DNA of 64,000 nucleotides from Buxus sempervirens (GCA_947561395.2 OX387194.1:31754036-31818035), one strand, 5' to 3'; counted from the first letter of the stretch, positions 46,652 through 59,442 are shown. The notes: generated by a model from the letters alone, not told the origin. Numbers and translations: made by a program.

Positions 46652-47264
46652 TGTGGTTGTGTTTGGGATTGCTTAATTAAGTGCTTATTTGAGCTTTTAG
46701 CTTAATAAAACACTTTTTTAAATTGTGATCTTGTTTGGTAATGCAAAATGGATAGATGCTTATCCATAAGGAATAGAGATAGGTTACCCATAAGGAGAAG
46801 TTCCTTTTACAGGAAGCCGGTGCTTATCGACCATTTGACCTTATTGAATTTCACCTTCTTCTCTCATTCACTAAGGCGAGTTGCTCAACCTGCCCATAAC
46901 CTCCGGCAAATTGAGTTATCGTTATCGAGAGAGTGGTTGTTCTTAAAATCACTACGTCTCTTCCTCCAAGCAAACATCCAAGAGATTTCTCTGTTAATAG
47001 ACAGAGTGGCTGTTCAGATCGGAGCTTGCAAATAGTTTTCAAGAGATTATGGATGTTTCATCCTCTTCATAGATTAAGACGAAACATCTGTTATTTGTCT
47101 TTTTCTTCCAAGAGAAAGAATGAGAGAGGCAAGGAGCGAGAGGGGGAGGTGAGGCCCGAGAGATGTGAAACCTAAACTGTGATATTGCAGCCTACAACAT
47201 TTGTAGATGTCCTATAGGCAGAGATGTAGGGGTCGTATAATTTTCAGCGTTTCCAGCAAGCCTT

Positions 47265-47515
47265 GATTCAGGCATCAACTTTGGCAATTCCAGATTCCGA
47301 CGATTTTGGATTTCATATAATTATCGATAATAATTATCTTTTCCTGTAAGTTTCGTATAATTATCGATTCTGGCAATTTCGGTAGTTCTCGATTTCATAC
47401 ATTTTTGTTTCCGGCAATTCTTGATTTCATATAATTCCAGCAAGTTTTCATATAATTCTCGTTTCCAATAAGTTTCTTATAATTATCGATTCCGGCAATT
47501 CTAGATTCCATGTCG
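47265..47515. repeat. Degenerate short tandem repeats
   Basis: Words TTCATATAATTATCGAT, TCCGGCAATTC and TTTCGTATAAT recur every 30-50 bp inside the TIR element. Confidence 0.6.
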
Positions 47516-47629
47516 TCTTCTAGAATGCGTAGTAATAGTACGTGCTTGAATATTAAAGATTACCAAACACAAATTTCTTAAATAAAGAGCTTTTAACAAT
47601 TATGGATAAACACTTAAATAAGCTAACTT

Positions 47630-47680
47630 ATCTAATAAGTTCTTGTTTACCGAAAAAAAAAAAAAATCTAATAAGTTCTT
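47630..47680 (+). mobile_element. 21-bp LINE-type tail with 15-bp target duplication
   Basis: ATCTAATAAGTTCTT is repeated exactly at 47,630-47,644 and 47,666-47,680. The insert is only GTTTACCG plus 13 A, a LINE 3' end reduced to its last eight bases and tail. It sits in the TIR element and is therefore younger. Confidence 0.75.
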
Positions 47681-47876
47681 ACCCATAAGCATTAGCAATC
47701 CCAAACGCCACCTGTACCATACACACGTCCGCAAACACATTAGTTTAAGCCGACCAACCAATCATAACCTCAATATTACAACCGCATGGTTAGATTTCTG
47801 TGGTTCATGACGCATAGTTAGGCATCCCTTTTCACATCATGTCATTCTCTTGAAGTTGGAATAGTAACGAATTTTC

Positions 47877-49332
47877 AATACTGTTTATACCCGCCGTAAC
47901 TTTGCGAATAAAAGGACGCCACGTGGCAGACATATAGATTGTGTTCATAAATGAAGAATATCCACATGAGCGAAACAGAGAAAATAAAATTCTACATGTG
48001 CGATTGCTAATGTTGCAACTCAATCAGATGAAATAGAGAACCATTTTTAACAGAAATAACCGAATTTGGCGCACAAGAAACTCAACTGCTTTAACGAATA
48101 ATGAAGAAGTGAACAGTTATCTGTTGAGTCGTTGATAGCCGTTACCTAGATTATAGAGTAGTGGGAAGTTAACAAACAATCCTAACCTCCATGAAGATCA
48201 TGCGCGAAGTGGGTCGTTGCACAAACATTTAGGATAAGCTATAAAAGGCATAGCTGCGAAGTAAACTAGGACAACATCTACTCAACTGCAACAGGTTATT
48301 ATAATTTTACCTTGATCATCCGTGAACACTATCTGACCTCCTACTTTCACACTGTAGCAAGAAGGATAATCTAAGACTTCTCTCACTGCTTCTTATTGCA
48401 GTGGCATTTCGGGCTACTATTTACTTTGTCCAGCGTGAAGACCTTGCCACTGACAAGGAAGTCGAGGCCATCCCTATTTTCTTAACTCTATACTCCAATT
48501 ATGGCTATAGAGCTAAGAGCAACCGATGCTAAAGCTATCTTTTGTCAAGCCAAGTGAGTAGCAGAGCATCAACAAAATAATACTCCTGGGTGAATCCCCG
48601 AATCAACTATATTACTAGACGCCCCCTATATCCTTATTCTATAATCTGACTACGGCTATAGAGTAAGGGGAGATCGATACTACTGGCATTGTTGATTTTC
48701 TTTTCCTTTGTTTCTTTTCATTTTATTTGGAGAATTGTTATAATAGACAGTTGTATGTTCAGTGATCAATATTTGCTTCATTGTTGCCATCTATTCTTTC
48801 AAACACAAATAAGAACTCAAACGAAGACTGAACTCCCAGTTTGTTAGGAATCCAACGTGATTCCTAGATATCGTGAGAATAAAGAAACAATAGAAAGAAT
48901 CAAACAAGAAGAAGAAGACATATAGATTTTATGCGGTTCACCCCAGAATAGGGCTACGTCCATGGCCGCTGGTGCTATTTTACTATAATCTCAGAGTAGT
49001 CGAAGTTGACCCCTCGAACCCCCACTTTACGAGCAGGGGGGCGCTACCCCCCGCGAGCTCACAATGGAGCTCGACCCGCTAATTGTAGCAGGGTGTCCAG
49101 TATGATCAGACTCCACACAACTCAACACAGTCTTCATTCTTTCGTCTAACCAATTATTATTACAGGTAACTTTTAGTACAGCTAGACGACTTTGGTTTAG
49201 ACCTAGAATAGGTACTCAGGGGTCAAGACCCAACCCAAATTTTGCATCCAAGGGTATTGGCACGCCTGCACACAGATACGTCATCCCAACCACCACGTGT
49301 TGAGCCAAACCCAATTTGGGAGGAACAAATAC
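47877..49332 (-). mobile_element. Solo LTR 3 (TGTTCC family), minus strand
   Basis: On the plus strand it runs from TGTTTATACCC (47,882) to GGGAGGAACA (49,327), flanked by AATAC at 47,877-47,881 and 49,328-49,332. The reverse complement follows solo LTR 2 throughout. It is split at 48,842-49,127 by a smaller solo LTR. Confidence 0.85.
48837..49132 (+). mobile_element. Small solo LTR (286 bp) nested in solo LTR 3
   Basis: TGTTAGGAATCC at 48,842 to CTCAACA at 49,127, flanked by CAGTT and CAGTC (4 of 5 match). The interior phrase TTTATGCGGTTCACCCCAGA is typical of short plant copia LTRs. Confidence 0.7.
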
Positions 49333-50688
49333 TTATAACCTCTACAAGAATGGGAAGGAGTTGCTATATATATGTTCAAATATTCCAACTTCTCTGTGCA
49401 AACCTACTTAGGGAGTAAAACTTACTCCCATATTGAGAATAAATGCCAAGTGATCGAGGCCTAAGTTTTTAATGTTTATGAAGTTTTAGACAAACAAACA
49501 ATGTTAGTCTACATGAACCCTTCGTAAAAAATGGAAATTTATTTTGATGTAAAACAAAAGGGTGGCCTATGAATGATTTATAATAAAAAAGGGGCTCTCC
49601 AAATAAGTTTTGTTAGTTAGTTACCTGTCACAACCTATAACTTTGTAGGCTCTAAACAATTGTTTCTCATTTCTTATTTATATGCCATGTTCAAATCAGC
49701 AAGTATTTCCTATGCTTTTACATTTTTTTATATCTTTTTTTTAAATTATTTTAATAATTATGAAAACCTAATCAGCATTAGTCTGCTTACCTCTTTTTCT
49801 ATGTCAATTATTACTTATTAGGACTAATAAAGTAAACCTACATGCCACTTGTTAGTGGGTCCTTTCACTATTAGTTTGTTGATCGATGTGATTAGTTTTG
49901 TAAATTAAAAATTTGGTCTTATTACACTAGCACTTGTTTGTCACTTTTGCATATAGACCTCCTGACATTTGACAAATGGCAAAAACCTTCCTTTACATAT
50001 GTACAAATGATCACATAACCCCCTACCAAGGATTTTATACCTAGAATGCCATTTAACTTTGAAGAAACTACTTCAACTTCGATGCTAAATGTCAAAATTA
50101 TCGATGCTTGTGTGCTTGTAAGTAAAACTTTTTGACAAAATTATCATTGTTTGTATGCTTAATTTTTTAAGTCCTATTAAGTTTTTTTAACCATTCGACA
50201 TTAATTTGGTATTTTTTTGGGATTATATTGACTTTGAAATGAATCTAATCTCAAGGGTTTGTTTGGTCTTGAATTTAACCTCAAGGATTTCCTTGGAAAC
50301 AGAGCTCTAAATGCTTGAAAGTGAGTTATCAGACATATAGTACCAACTTCATAAACTATACATTTCATCTCAACTACCGGCAGCATGCCTGCTTCTGTAT
50401 TTTACTTGGATTAGCAAGGCGAAAGGCTTCTCCTACCCCTTTTTAAATTACAAGATACCAAGAAAAAATACTTTTTTTTTTGATTGCTTTCGTTCTGATC
50501 AAATTTGGCAAGACAAGCTGCACAAAGATGATATGGATGAACAGCTAAAAAAGGAAAAAGCGGCTCATATGCTATAAACCATATACACGTGCTTGTTTCA
50601 TTCCATGGAGGAGAACCACACTGGGGCCACACAGCCATGTAAGTTTGATATATCACAGGAATTCATTTTTCAGAGATTGGTGGCAAAT
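49333..50688. other. 3' flank of the DUF3223 gene, no other gene seen
   Basis: AT-rich sequence. The part nearest 50,688 is presumably the 3' UTR of the minus-strand DUF3223 gene. No polyadenylation site was fixed. Confidence 0.45.
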
Positions 50689-50922
50689 TCATGCGTCTGA
50701 TGGAGTGAGAGCAGGAGATGCAGGTGTTCCTTGTTCTTGCTCATGGCCTCTTCCGGAACGAGGCCTTTTAAAGTATTTTCCAATGAAAGATTCAGCAATT
50801 CCGGGATACTTTATATTGATCATATTCTCCAGACATTTGCGATACGAAAAATCCTCCTTATGACCAGATTTGGAGACAACATAGAAGCACCTGCTATCTT
50901 GGAAACTGCTATGTTTGCTGAT
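50689..50922 (-). CDS. DUF3223 (DCL-like) protein, last exon
   Basis: After TTTGTTTTACAG on the minus strand, 78 codons run to a TGA at 50,689. The peptide reads HSSFQDSRCFYVV, DFSYRKCLENMI, IKYPGIAESFIGKYFKR, then a Ser/Pro-rich end. This is the C-terminal half of the DUF3223/DCL domain (tomato DCL: SRCLFVV, DFSYQKCL, KYPSHAERFI), found in plastid rRNA-processing DCL proteins and at the C-terminus of Pol IV/V largest subunits. Preceding exons were not found between 50,923 and 51,222, and the sequence further upstream is transposon out to the right edge, so the rest probably lies beyond the window across a large TE-filled intron, or the exon is an orphan. Intact in this exon. Which member it is remains open; the basic, short tail fits a DCL-type protein better than a polymerase subunit. 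Confidence 0.75.
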   Translation of the reverse strand: MSKHSSFQDSRCFYVVSKSGHKEDFSYRKCLENMINIKYPGIAESFIGKYFKRPRSGRGHEQEQGTPASPALTPSDA

Positions 50923-51222
50923 CTGTAAAACAAATACCAACGACATCAATTATTGACTACATCATACACTTTGCAGGAAACAAACATCCACCTAAAACAG
51001 CCAACCAGTGGTCAAATATTATGCTTAACATGAATGGAGAAACCTATGGTTACTCTCAAAAAGGAAATAAGTTGTGTGTGCATGCTCCAGATCTGGGGCC
51101 GGGATACACTAAATCCAAGGAAAATCTCAACTAAAAAGGTTGAAATGGCTTGGTGCTACATGCATAATTCCTTTCTTGGATTTAACAGAACTTTATTAAA
51201 CTGGAAAAATTACCTAAACCAT
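50923..51222 (-). other. Intron upstream of the DUF3223 exon, no exon seen
   Basis: No second DUF3223 exon could be recognised on the minus strand. Sequence is unique-looking. Confidence 0.4.
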
Positions 51223-51806
51223 TTTTTTTTTTTTTTTTGATAAGTGAAGAAATTTCATTAAAAAAAGGGGGAGAATGAAAGTACAACGAGAGAAATAGAA
51301 ACCAACTGAAACATAAAGAAGGATGTCACAAACCCGAGGACATCCTAAAAACTAAAGCAATCTAAACATTCAAGCAAAAAGGGATATCTCCACAAACTAG
51401 AGAGTGACTCAAAGCTCCAGCCTTGGTACATGTTTGAATGAGACATTCAAACACCTCACCAAAGATCTTGCTAACCTATCAGCTCCAGATATCTCCATGG
51501 ATCAGAAACTTCTCTACTCATCTATCCCAATATATTGGCAGCATCTCCCTCAATAACACACTCTGTAAAACCCAACATATGAATATGACGAATTCTCGTA
51601 ATAAGTGCCATCAACTCAGCCCGCGTAGAATCTGCTTCTCCAATAGGCCTATGAAAGGCAGACATAACTTTGACCCAAGTAGTTCCTAAAAACACCTCCC
51701 ACTCCTGCTAAATCTGGATTTCCAAAAGAAGTGGACAAGGCCAAAAGAATATCCATCAAAATTTAACTTTATGATCCCTTCAGGTGGTGGAGACCAAACA
51801 TGAGAA

Positions 51807-52112
51807 GGTATAACCAAGGTTTTAAATTTTGTATTTCGCCCAAATTTCATTGCGCATGGCCAGTGAAATTTTGGGGGTATGCTGGTGGCAATGCTGAGAA
51901 ATCTAGTGAAAAAGAATTTCCCAATTTTGGGGAAATCTGGAGAAATTTGGGGGAAATATTTCTCAAAAATTTCGTTGGCATGCTGTCAATTTTGCCGACA
52001 TGGAAGGGAAAAGCCACAGAAATGCCTTTTCCTTCCAATTTCGTGCCGCTACCACCTCAAAAGCAAAATTTTGCTGGCATGCCAGTGAAATTGGAAACTA
52101 TGGGTACAACCA
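51807..52112. mobile_element. Short non-autonomous element inside the L1 fragment
   Basis: The 286-bp insert 51,817-52,102 (AGGTTTTAAATTTTG ... GGAAACTATG) is flanked by GGTATAACCA and GGTACAACCA, a 10-bp duplication with one change. It is full of GAAATTTT/AAAATTTC words. Possibly a Mutator-type MITE; the ends are not clear inverted repeats. Confidence 0.5.
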
Positions 52113-52302
52113 CCATTGCAGAAGAAAAACAAACTGTAGCCTAGCTTCTTACAATGTCAGTACCATAAATAATATGGAATTCCATATACCACGTAGCCCA
52201 TGATTCAATCGATGACATGCTTCAACCACTGAATCTTTGGTAGATATCTTGTCATAAAAAATTCTGGAGTTTCTTTCCTTCCATATGAACCACAAAACTC
52301 AA

Positions 52303-52312
52303 CCCCCCCCAC

Positions 52313-52362
<50 letters not shown>
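52303..52362. repeat. Poly(C) tract with a 49-base uninterrupted run
   Basis: Cytosines from 52,303 with only A at 52,311 and 52,313, then 49 C in a row (52,314-52,362), placed within the L1 coding remnant. Confidence 0.95.
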
Positions 52363-52364
<2 letters not shown>

Positions 52365-53278
52365 TAAACAGGGAAATTTCCATTGAAAAAGCAAGTCGAT
52401 AACCTTCTCTGGCATAGCCCAACACTCCCCAATCTCTCTAAGGAAACAGCACAGCTCCATATCTCTAGCAATCTTACAATGAATAAAAATATGATCTATC
52501 TTCTCTCCCTGGCACATACATAAGATACAAAGTTGGGCGATATAGATAACCACTTTCTTCTATTTTGGAGATGATCTGATGTGTTTATCACATAGACTAA
52601 GATTCTCCAAACAAAAGCTTTGATCTTAGGGGGGACTAACGGCTTCCAAAGAGAGGAACAAGGGAAAGAACAAGTCGGGATAGGGGAGTCAGTCCTACAC
52701 AAAGCAAAAGATGACCGACAAGAGAAAGAACCAGAAGCTTCCGAACACCAAATGCGAATATCAAAGCAATCAGGATCAATGAACGAATCCCTAAGGGCTT
52801 CAAGCAGAGACAACAAATCCACTAACTCTGAGTCACACAATTCCCATCTAAAAGGGAGATGCCAATTTAAACATAGGAAGAAGGGGAGAGAACATCACAA
52901 ACAAGAGCATCCGGAAAGGAAACCACCCGAAAAAGATTGGGAAACTGATGAAATCATGATTATTTCGATTGATTGGGAACTATTAGGATCCCAACCAAGG
53001 TGGAATGATTTGTGTAATTGAGTTTCTAATTGGAGAGGATTGAGTTTCTATATTTCAGTGGACTAATTAGAAATAGAAATTGTTTGGGGATCTACTATAT
53101 AGATTTATTTTTATAGACAGATTTATTTTTTAGAAAGTCCCCAGATCAAAACATCTTTGGAGATTGCTTTCTTTTCTTTTCTTTTCTCAATTGTACTCTA
53201 AAAACAGAAATCAGCTGTGTATATTTCTACTTCAGAATATACAGAAAATATAATTCTTCATCTTCTTCATTTTCTTCA

Positions 53279-53291
53279 TGGTATTAGAGCC
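53279..53291 (+). promoter_or_regulatory. Copia primer binding site
   Basis: TGGTATTAGAGCC directly follows the LTR; it differs by one base from the usual match to plant initiator methionine tRNA (TGGTATCAGAGC). Confidence 0.8.
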
Positions 53292-56200
53292 ATCCTTTCT
53301 CTAACTCGTCTTCAATGGCGCAAACTATCGTAAACAGTAGAAATTCAATATTGTCTGAAAATCTCGATGGTGAGACAGAAACTATCTCCACCATGGGATC
53401 AAACAGATTTTACAACTCTTCCTTTCAACTTATGGTGGAGAAACTCAATGGAAAAAAACTTGAGTGAGTGGGCTCAAACAATCAAACTTGTGAATGATGG
53501 CAAAGGTAAACTGGGTTACCTTACTAGAGAAACGAAGAAGCCGGCCTAAACTGAAGCTATTGCTTTGCAAAGATGGAAGTCAAAGAACTTAATGATGATT
53601 GTGTGGCTTATTAATTCCATGAAATCGTCAATTGGAAAGACGCATCTATTCTTGCCAACAACAAAAGACGTTTGGAAGGTAGTACGAGAGACATATTCAG
53701 ACGTTGAAAACTCTTCTTCGATATTCGAAATTAAAACCTGAGTGTGGCAGATGAAGTAAGGGGAGAGAGAAGTCATAGATTACTTCACGGAAATGACAGC
53801 TCTCTGGCAAGAGATTGACTTGAGTTTCAAAGAAGAGTGGTAGTGTTTTGTTGACAGTGTTCCATACAAGAAGGCTTGAAAATGAAAGAGTATGAATTTT
53901 TTTCTGGGCTTAACCGAGACTTGGATGATGTTAGAGGAAGGATTTTGGGCCGTCATGCTTTGCCTTCAATACGTGAAGTTTTATCAGAAGTAAGACGAGA
54001 AGAAAACAAGCGAAGGTGATGCTGAAGGAGAATGTTAATACTAAACCTGAGATATTTGCCTTGGTGTCTAAAGGATCATCAGTTGGACCTGGTCCGAGAC
54101 AACAGAAAGGTCGTCCCTGGTGTGAGCATTGCCGCAAGCCTGGACACACAAAGGATACATGCTGGGAGATACACGGGAAGCCGGCTAACTGGAAACCAAG
54201 GCAAAACAATAGGAATCATGGCTATCAAGCTGCGGTTGGTCATCAAGTTGAGAAACCTCAAGAGGAAAAAGGCAATAATCAGATTTTAAGTGGTGCATTT
54301 AATTCTGAACAATTGGGGCAACTCTACAAAATTTTTCTAGCTTCCAAACATCTGGTTAGTTTTCCACAAGCAATCATTCAGGTTCCTTAGCTCAAAGAGG
54401 TAATTTTTAGAGAGCTTTAAGCACTATCTCTCGATCTAAAACACCTTGGATTAATGGCTCTGGTGCTTTCGATCATATGACTGATTCTTATCACCTTTTC
54501 TCCTTATACTTGCCTTGTGCTAGCAATCTTAAGGTTAAAATTGCAAATGGGTCACTCTTATCTGTTGCAGGAAAATGAAATATTTGAATCTCAGACACTA
54601 TAACATTAGAATCTGTCCTTCATGTTCCAAAATTATCTTGCAATTTATTGTCCATTAGCTAGCTGACAAAGCATTCCAATTGCCCTGCTAAATTTCTTCC
54701 CTCTCATTGTATTTTTCAAGACCTATCATTGGAGAAGATGATTGGCAGTGCTAAGGAATGAGAGGGACTCTATTACTTTGATGAGGTTAATATGGATGAA
54801 CAATGTTGAGTGGTAATTTGTGATTTTGCTTCTGTTTCTGAAAATACTGAAAATTTTTTATGGCATTTTAGAATGGGTCATCCCAATTTTCAATATTTGA
54901 GACGTTTATTTCCTTCTATCTGTTCAAATACAAAGTCCTTTGATCTTCAATGTGAAATCTGTGAACTTGCAAAACATCAGCGTACTTAATTCCCAAATCC
55001 ATTTATAAGCCGTTCAAACCATTCATCATGATTCACAGTGATGTGTGGAGACCTTCTTGTATTCTTAATCGCACTAACACAAAATGGTTTGTTACTTTTA
55101 TTGACAATCATACTCATATTTGCTGGGCTTATTTGTTGAAAGAAAAATCTGATGTCAGATCTGTTTTTATTCCATTCAATGACTCAAACACAATTTCAAA
55201 CTTAAATTCAAATCCTTCGTACTGATTATGACACAGAATATTTCAATGCTTCTTTGGGTGATTGTCTATTAAAGAACAGGATAGTTCATCAAAATTCATG
55301 CGTTGACACTCCCCAACAAAATGGAGTTGCTGAACGCAAAAATCAACTTCTTGAAGTTGCTCATGCCTTATTGTTCACTACCAACATGCCCAAAATATTC
55401 TAGGGAGATGCCATTTTAACAGCCACGTATCTCATAAACAGAATGCCCAGCCGTGTTCTTTCATTTGAAACACCTCTCCAAAAATTCCAGAATTTTTTTC
55501 CAACCCCTTGTCTCAGTCCTAGCCTACCCTTCAAAGTGTTTGGTTGTATAGCCTTTGTTCATGTGCATTATCATCATGGAAGTAAATTGGATCCTAGAGC
55601 TCTTAAATGTGTTTTCATTGGGTATTCTCCCACTCAAAAAGGCTACGAGTGCTATGATCCATCCACAAAAAAAGGTATTTGTTAGTCTTGATGTTACATT
55701 TTTTGAAAACACTCCTTCAAAAAATCTTCTCTTAATGAGGAGAATTTGAATGAAGCTTGTTTTTTGGAACCTGATATTTTTTCAGTTGATACCTCAAATT
55801 CTGAATCTATCTTATCACCTCACTCTAATATGCTATGTACAGAAGGAAACTTGAATACAGGGGGAGATGTAGAAAAAGAAAATGACAATGAGATACTTGT
55901 TTATTCAAGGAAGCCAAAATTAAGGGACAAGGAGAACCTCACTCCTGAGGCACCAAGATAGTTGGAACCGGTGATAGATCCAAGCGTCCATGAATTCCCT
56001 TCTCCAAGCATTCATGAGTCTTTTTCCAACTCAGATAATTCTGAATTTTCTGATATGGATTTACCCATTGCTCTTAGGAAAAAAACTTGGTCATGTACTC
56101 ACCATCCTATCCAAAAATCCATATCTTATAATGCCCTATCTACAAAGTTTCGTACTTTTACCTCTAATCTTGATAGTGCAGAAATTCCAAAGAATATTCA

Positions 56201-56685
56201 GGAAGCTTTGGAGGTTCTAAAATGGAGAGAAGCGGTAATGGAAGAAATGCAGGCTTTGGAAAAAAATGAAACCTAGGATGTGATGGATTTACCAAGAGGA
56301 AAGAAACCGGTTGGCTCTAAATGGGTTTTTGCCTTGAAATATAAAGTTGATGGGACTATTGAAAGGTACAAAGTTCATCTTGTAGCAAAAGGGTTTACAC
56401 AAACCTATGGAATTGACTACAAAGAGATGAATTTGCACCGGTTGCAAAAATTTAATACCATTCAGGTCAATCTGTCATTGGCAGCAAATTCAGATTGGCC
56501 TCTTCATCAACTTGACACTAAGAATGCATTTTTGAATGGTGAACTAGAGGAAGAAGTCTACAGGTCAATACCACCAGGTTTTTGTATATAGGGTAAAGAA
56601 AATCGAATATGTAAACTCAAGAAATCTCTGTATGGTCTCAAACAGTCACTGAGAGCATCTGCAAATTTCTGTATTGTTTTCGACT

Positions 56686-59422
56686 ATGGCAGGTGTCTTG
56701 GGAAGAGGTGGCGGCCATTCCAGTGGCTGTGTAGATGTGGAGGGGGTCGAACAAAATGACGGAGGGATTTCGGAGCATTCTTTGGAGTCTCGTATTGTGC
56801 CCCGATTCCAATCTCAGGCCATTTCGAGGGGAAGGGTGAGGTTGACGATGCGGGATGTCAAGATTTTTAACAAGGTTTTTGTCTTTGCATCTGCAAATTT
56901 ATCGAATCGAAGGGCATTGAAGATTTCCGAAAGGAGCAGGTGGTATTCGGATAGCATCTTGCGAATTGTCGAAGGCATCGATTGGTTATGTTCAAAGTTT
57001 CAAGGGCTTAGGGTGAGAGAGAAGATTGGTTGGCTGGGTTCTTTCCGTGAAGGTAGTATTTCTTTTGCCATGGAGCTTAGGAAGAATGCTAGGGGTAGAT
57101 TTGTTTAGTTGTCGGCTCTGTCTCGAGCCGGGAGGAATGCTATAATAGCTTTTCCCAAAGAGAACGATTTATCAGGGTGGGAATATGTTCTATGGGGATG
57201 TGGTATTTTCCATTTGTGGTCTGGTTTGGCGATCACGGAATGTATCGAAAGTTCGTGGTTCAAGGGTAATAGCACCAGCTGTTTGTCCCAGGTTATGGGT
57301 GAGCCTCCGGCTGTTGTCTTGAGGCAAGATGGTTTTAAGAAAGATAATCGATGGAAGTTTCCTTTGCTCTGTTCGTCCGGTGTTGATGTGCGCAATTGGG
57401 AGAAGGTGATGATGGAGGTGGGGAAGGAGGGCCTCACGCTATGTTTTTTCCCGATATCTTCCAGGGCGGCGGTTGTTTGCTCGGAGTCCGCGGAGGAGGC
57501 TGATGCTCTGATGAAGAGTATATATGGCGGTTGGATTGAAAGTTCGGTTTTCTTAGTGGAAGGGAGGAATGGATCATGGTGTTGACATAGGAAGTGTTGG
57601 TGGAACTTGGGTTTTGCTTTCGGGGATTCTAGTTCATCTTTGGGCTGAATCATCCTTGATGGCGATTGGAGAAGCTTGCGAAGGTGTTCGGCAGCTGGGA
57701 TCTTTCCGATCGTCAGGGAGGTTTGCTGGAGGCTTCTTCAAGGAGGAAAATCATATGAAGATACCTAGGGTGGTCAACGTTTGGGATGGAAATTTGAAGG
57801 TTGGGGTTTGGGTTCATATTATCAGCGGAGGGCAACCGCTTTATGGAGTGGCGGAGGGGTCGACGAGTAACCTTTCAGGAGAGGGAAGGTTTGGTAGCAA
57901 GAGTTTTAGAGAAGCTGTCATGAGTGGGTATAATGGGCCGGCATGCGACAGGGAAGACAGGCGTTTGGGGGCAGGTTCTAGCTCTAGTGGGGGAGTCACC
58001 AATCAAGGTGGGAATGGAGATAAGGGGAGTGGGCTTGGTCATGGATCTACTAAGGTAGGTTTAAGCTTGGAGGGCATCAGTCGCTCGTTTGGGCCCATTA
58101 GGAGGGGGTCCGATGGTGCGATTAGTGAATACGGGCTCTCATTAACCGGCAATAGAAGTTCGCAGGGGTTTAGAAGATGCGGGCTGGAGGTGGGTTCGCA
58201 TGGCCCGTCCAATGATTTCTTGAGAAGGGCTTTAGGGGATCAGGTCCAAGGTGGGCCTGGGCTACTGGGTTCTCATCCAAGTGTTGTCTCGACCCATTTG
58301 GAGGAAGTGAGGGTCGGGGAAGGGGTCTCTGCATCGACGGGGGAAGGAAGGTGCAGGGATGGAGGCCGACAACTTTCAGGCGATCATCGGGGGGCGTTGT
58401 CGTCGAAAGAGGTAGGCGATAAGCTTATGATGGGTCGCATAAGTGTTGGGGCAACCTTTGCGCAAGATGATGCCAACATGAATAGCCAAGCAAAGGGTCC
58501 GGAGATGGAACAGCCTTCTTCTTCTGCGGCAAGGGAGGTGAGCAATATGGTTAGGTCTGTCCAGCGTGATCTTGAGGTAGTGCAAGAGAGGTGGAGGGGT
58601 CAGATTGAGCAATGGGTGGAGGAAGTTATGGTGAATTTTTTTTAGAAAGTCTCGGACCCTCGGTCTTGTAGTAACGGCATCATGCAGCCTGTGACGGCAC
58701 CTAATTCTCCCAAGGATTCTATTAGAAGTTAGGAAGGTGAGAGAAAGGTTACCGTGATTGATGAAGATGGTAAGGAGGAGGAGGCGACGAAGGTGGACGC
58801 TCATCTCGAGCTTGGTGAACGAAGACCTGAAGCTCCAGAAGTAGCCACTCCTGCTTTCTCCTTTCAGAAAGTTTATTCCAGGAGCTCGAACTTGCGGGGT
58901 AAGGTTCCTGATTCATCGTCCTTGGAAAGGATTAGCTGGCGTAAGTCCTGGGTAGAGGCGGAGATCTTGAGAGGTGATCCACAGGCTTATTCTTTGTCGG
59001 AACCACCTACCGACTTTCCTATTCCTTCTCATTTCGAGTCTTTTATTTCTGGTCATTCTTCCAATCATCAAGAAGGCTCCAATCAAGGTATGATTTCTGT
59101 AGGTTGTTCCATTTTGAATGAAAGTCTTGTATCTTCCCTTCCAAATGTTGTTTTTACCAAGTGCTGCGGAGATTTCAATGAAAATGCTGAAACGCCACAG
59201 CAGTTGGGTAATGAAGAGGGGAGCTCAGGGGCTGTTGACACCCAAAGAGGTGGGGAGGAACAGGGTAGTAGGAGTGAGGGATGTGAGGGGGTGGAATCAA
59301 ACATAGTATGGAATAGAGTCTCGTCCTTTGCTGAGACGGTTCTTGAGGAGGGTGTTCCTTTGAGTGGGGAGCCAGTGCCTATATCTAGGGCAGTTGAAGT
59401 GTTCAAAGGTAAGTTTGGGTAA
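56686..59422 (+). pseudogene. L1 ORF1
   Basis: ORF1 of plant L1s codes an RNA-binding chaperone that packs the element's RNA. The first ATG is at 56,686. Segments seen are RGRNAIIAFPKENDLSGWEYVL (from 57,130), an LHLWAESSLMAIGEACEG block near 57,640 and VVNVWDGNLKVGVWVHI near 57,770, which match the N-terminal (DUF4283-like) region of plant L1 ORF1; a long Gly/Ser-rich, low-order stretch follows. In-frame stops lie at 57,106-57,108, 58,643-58,645 and 58,730-58,732, and a frame change lies near 57,575. No CCHC knuckle was recognised. The last segment ends at 59,422, about 20 bp before ORF2. Confidence 0.7.
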
Positions 59423-59442
59423 AGGGGCCTGCCTAGTGATCC

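Larger units (their letters stand above)
46652..47715. mobile_element. TIR element, Harbinger-like, about 1.06 kb
   Basis: Ends GGTTGTGTTTGGGATTGCT at 46,655 and the inverse AGCAATCCCAAACGCCACC at 47,712 form inverted repeats; TGT flanks both sides. The GTTTGGGATTGCT form recalls PIF/Harbinger or hAT MITEs; the 3-bp duplication favours the former but is weak evidence. Subterminal TTATCCATAA blocks are also inverted. No transposase is coded. Confidence 0.6.
51223..52945 (-). mobile_element. L1 LINE fragment with RNase H, minus strand
   Basis: A T run at 51,223-51,240 is the poly(A) tail on the minus strand, preceded by TCACTTATC. Upstream (51,560-51,800) the minus strand codes an L1 RNase H start (LNFDG, then GNPDLAGVGGVFRN). 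At 52,380-52,860 it codes the zf-RVT end of ORF2 (SLWKPLVPPKIKAFVWR, IDHIFIHCKIARDMEL). The 5' part is missing: sequence meets the copia LTR at 52,946. Dead, with several stops and two later inserts. Confidence 0.75.
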
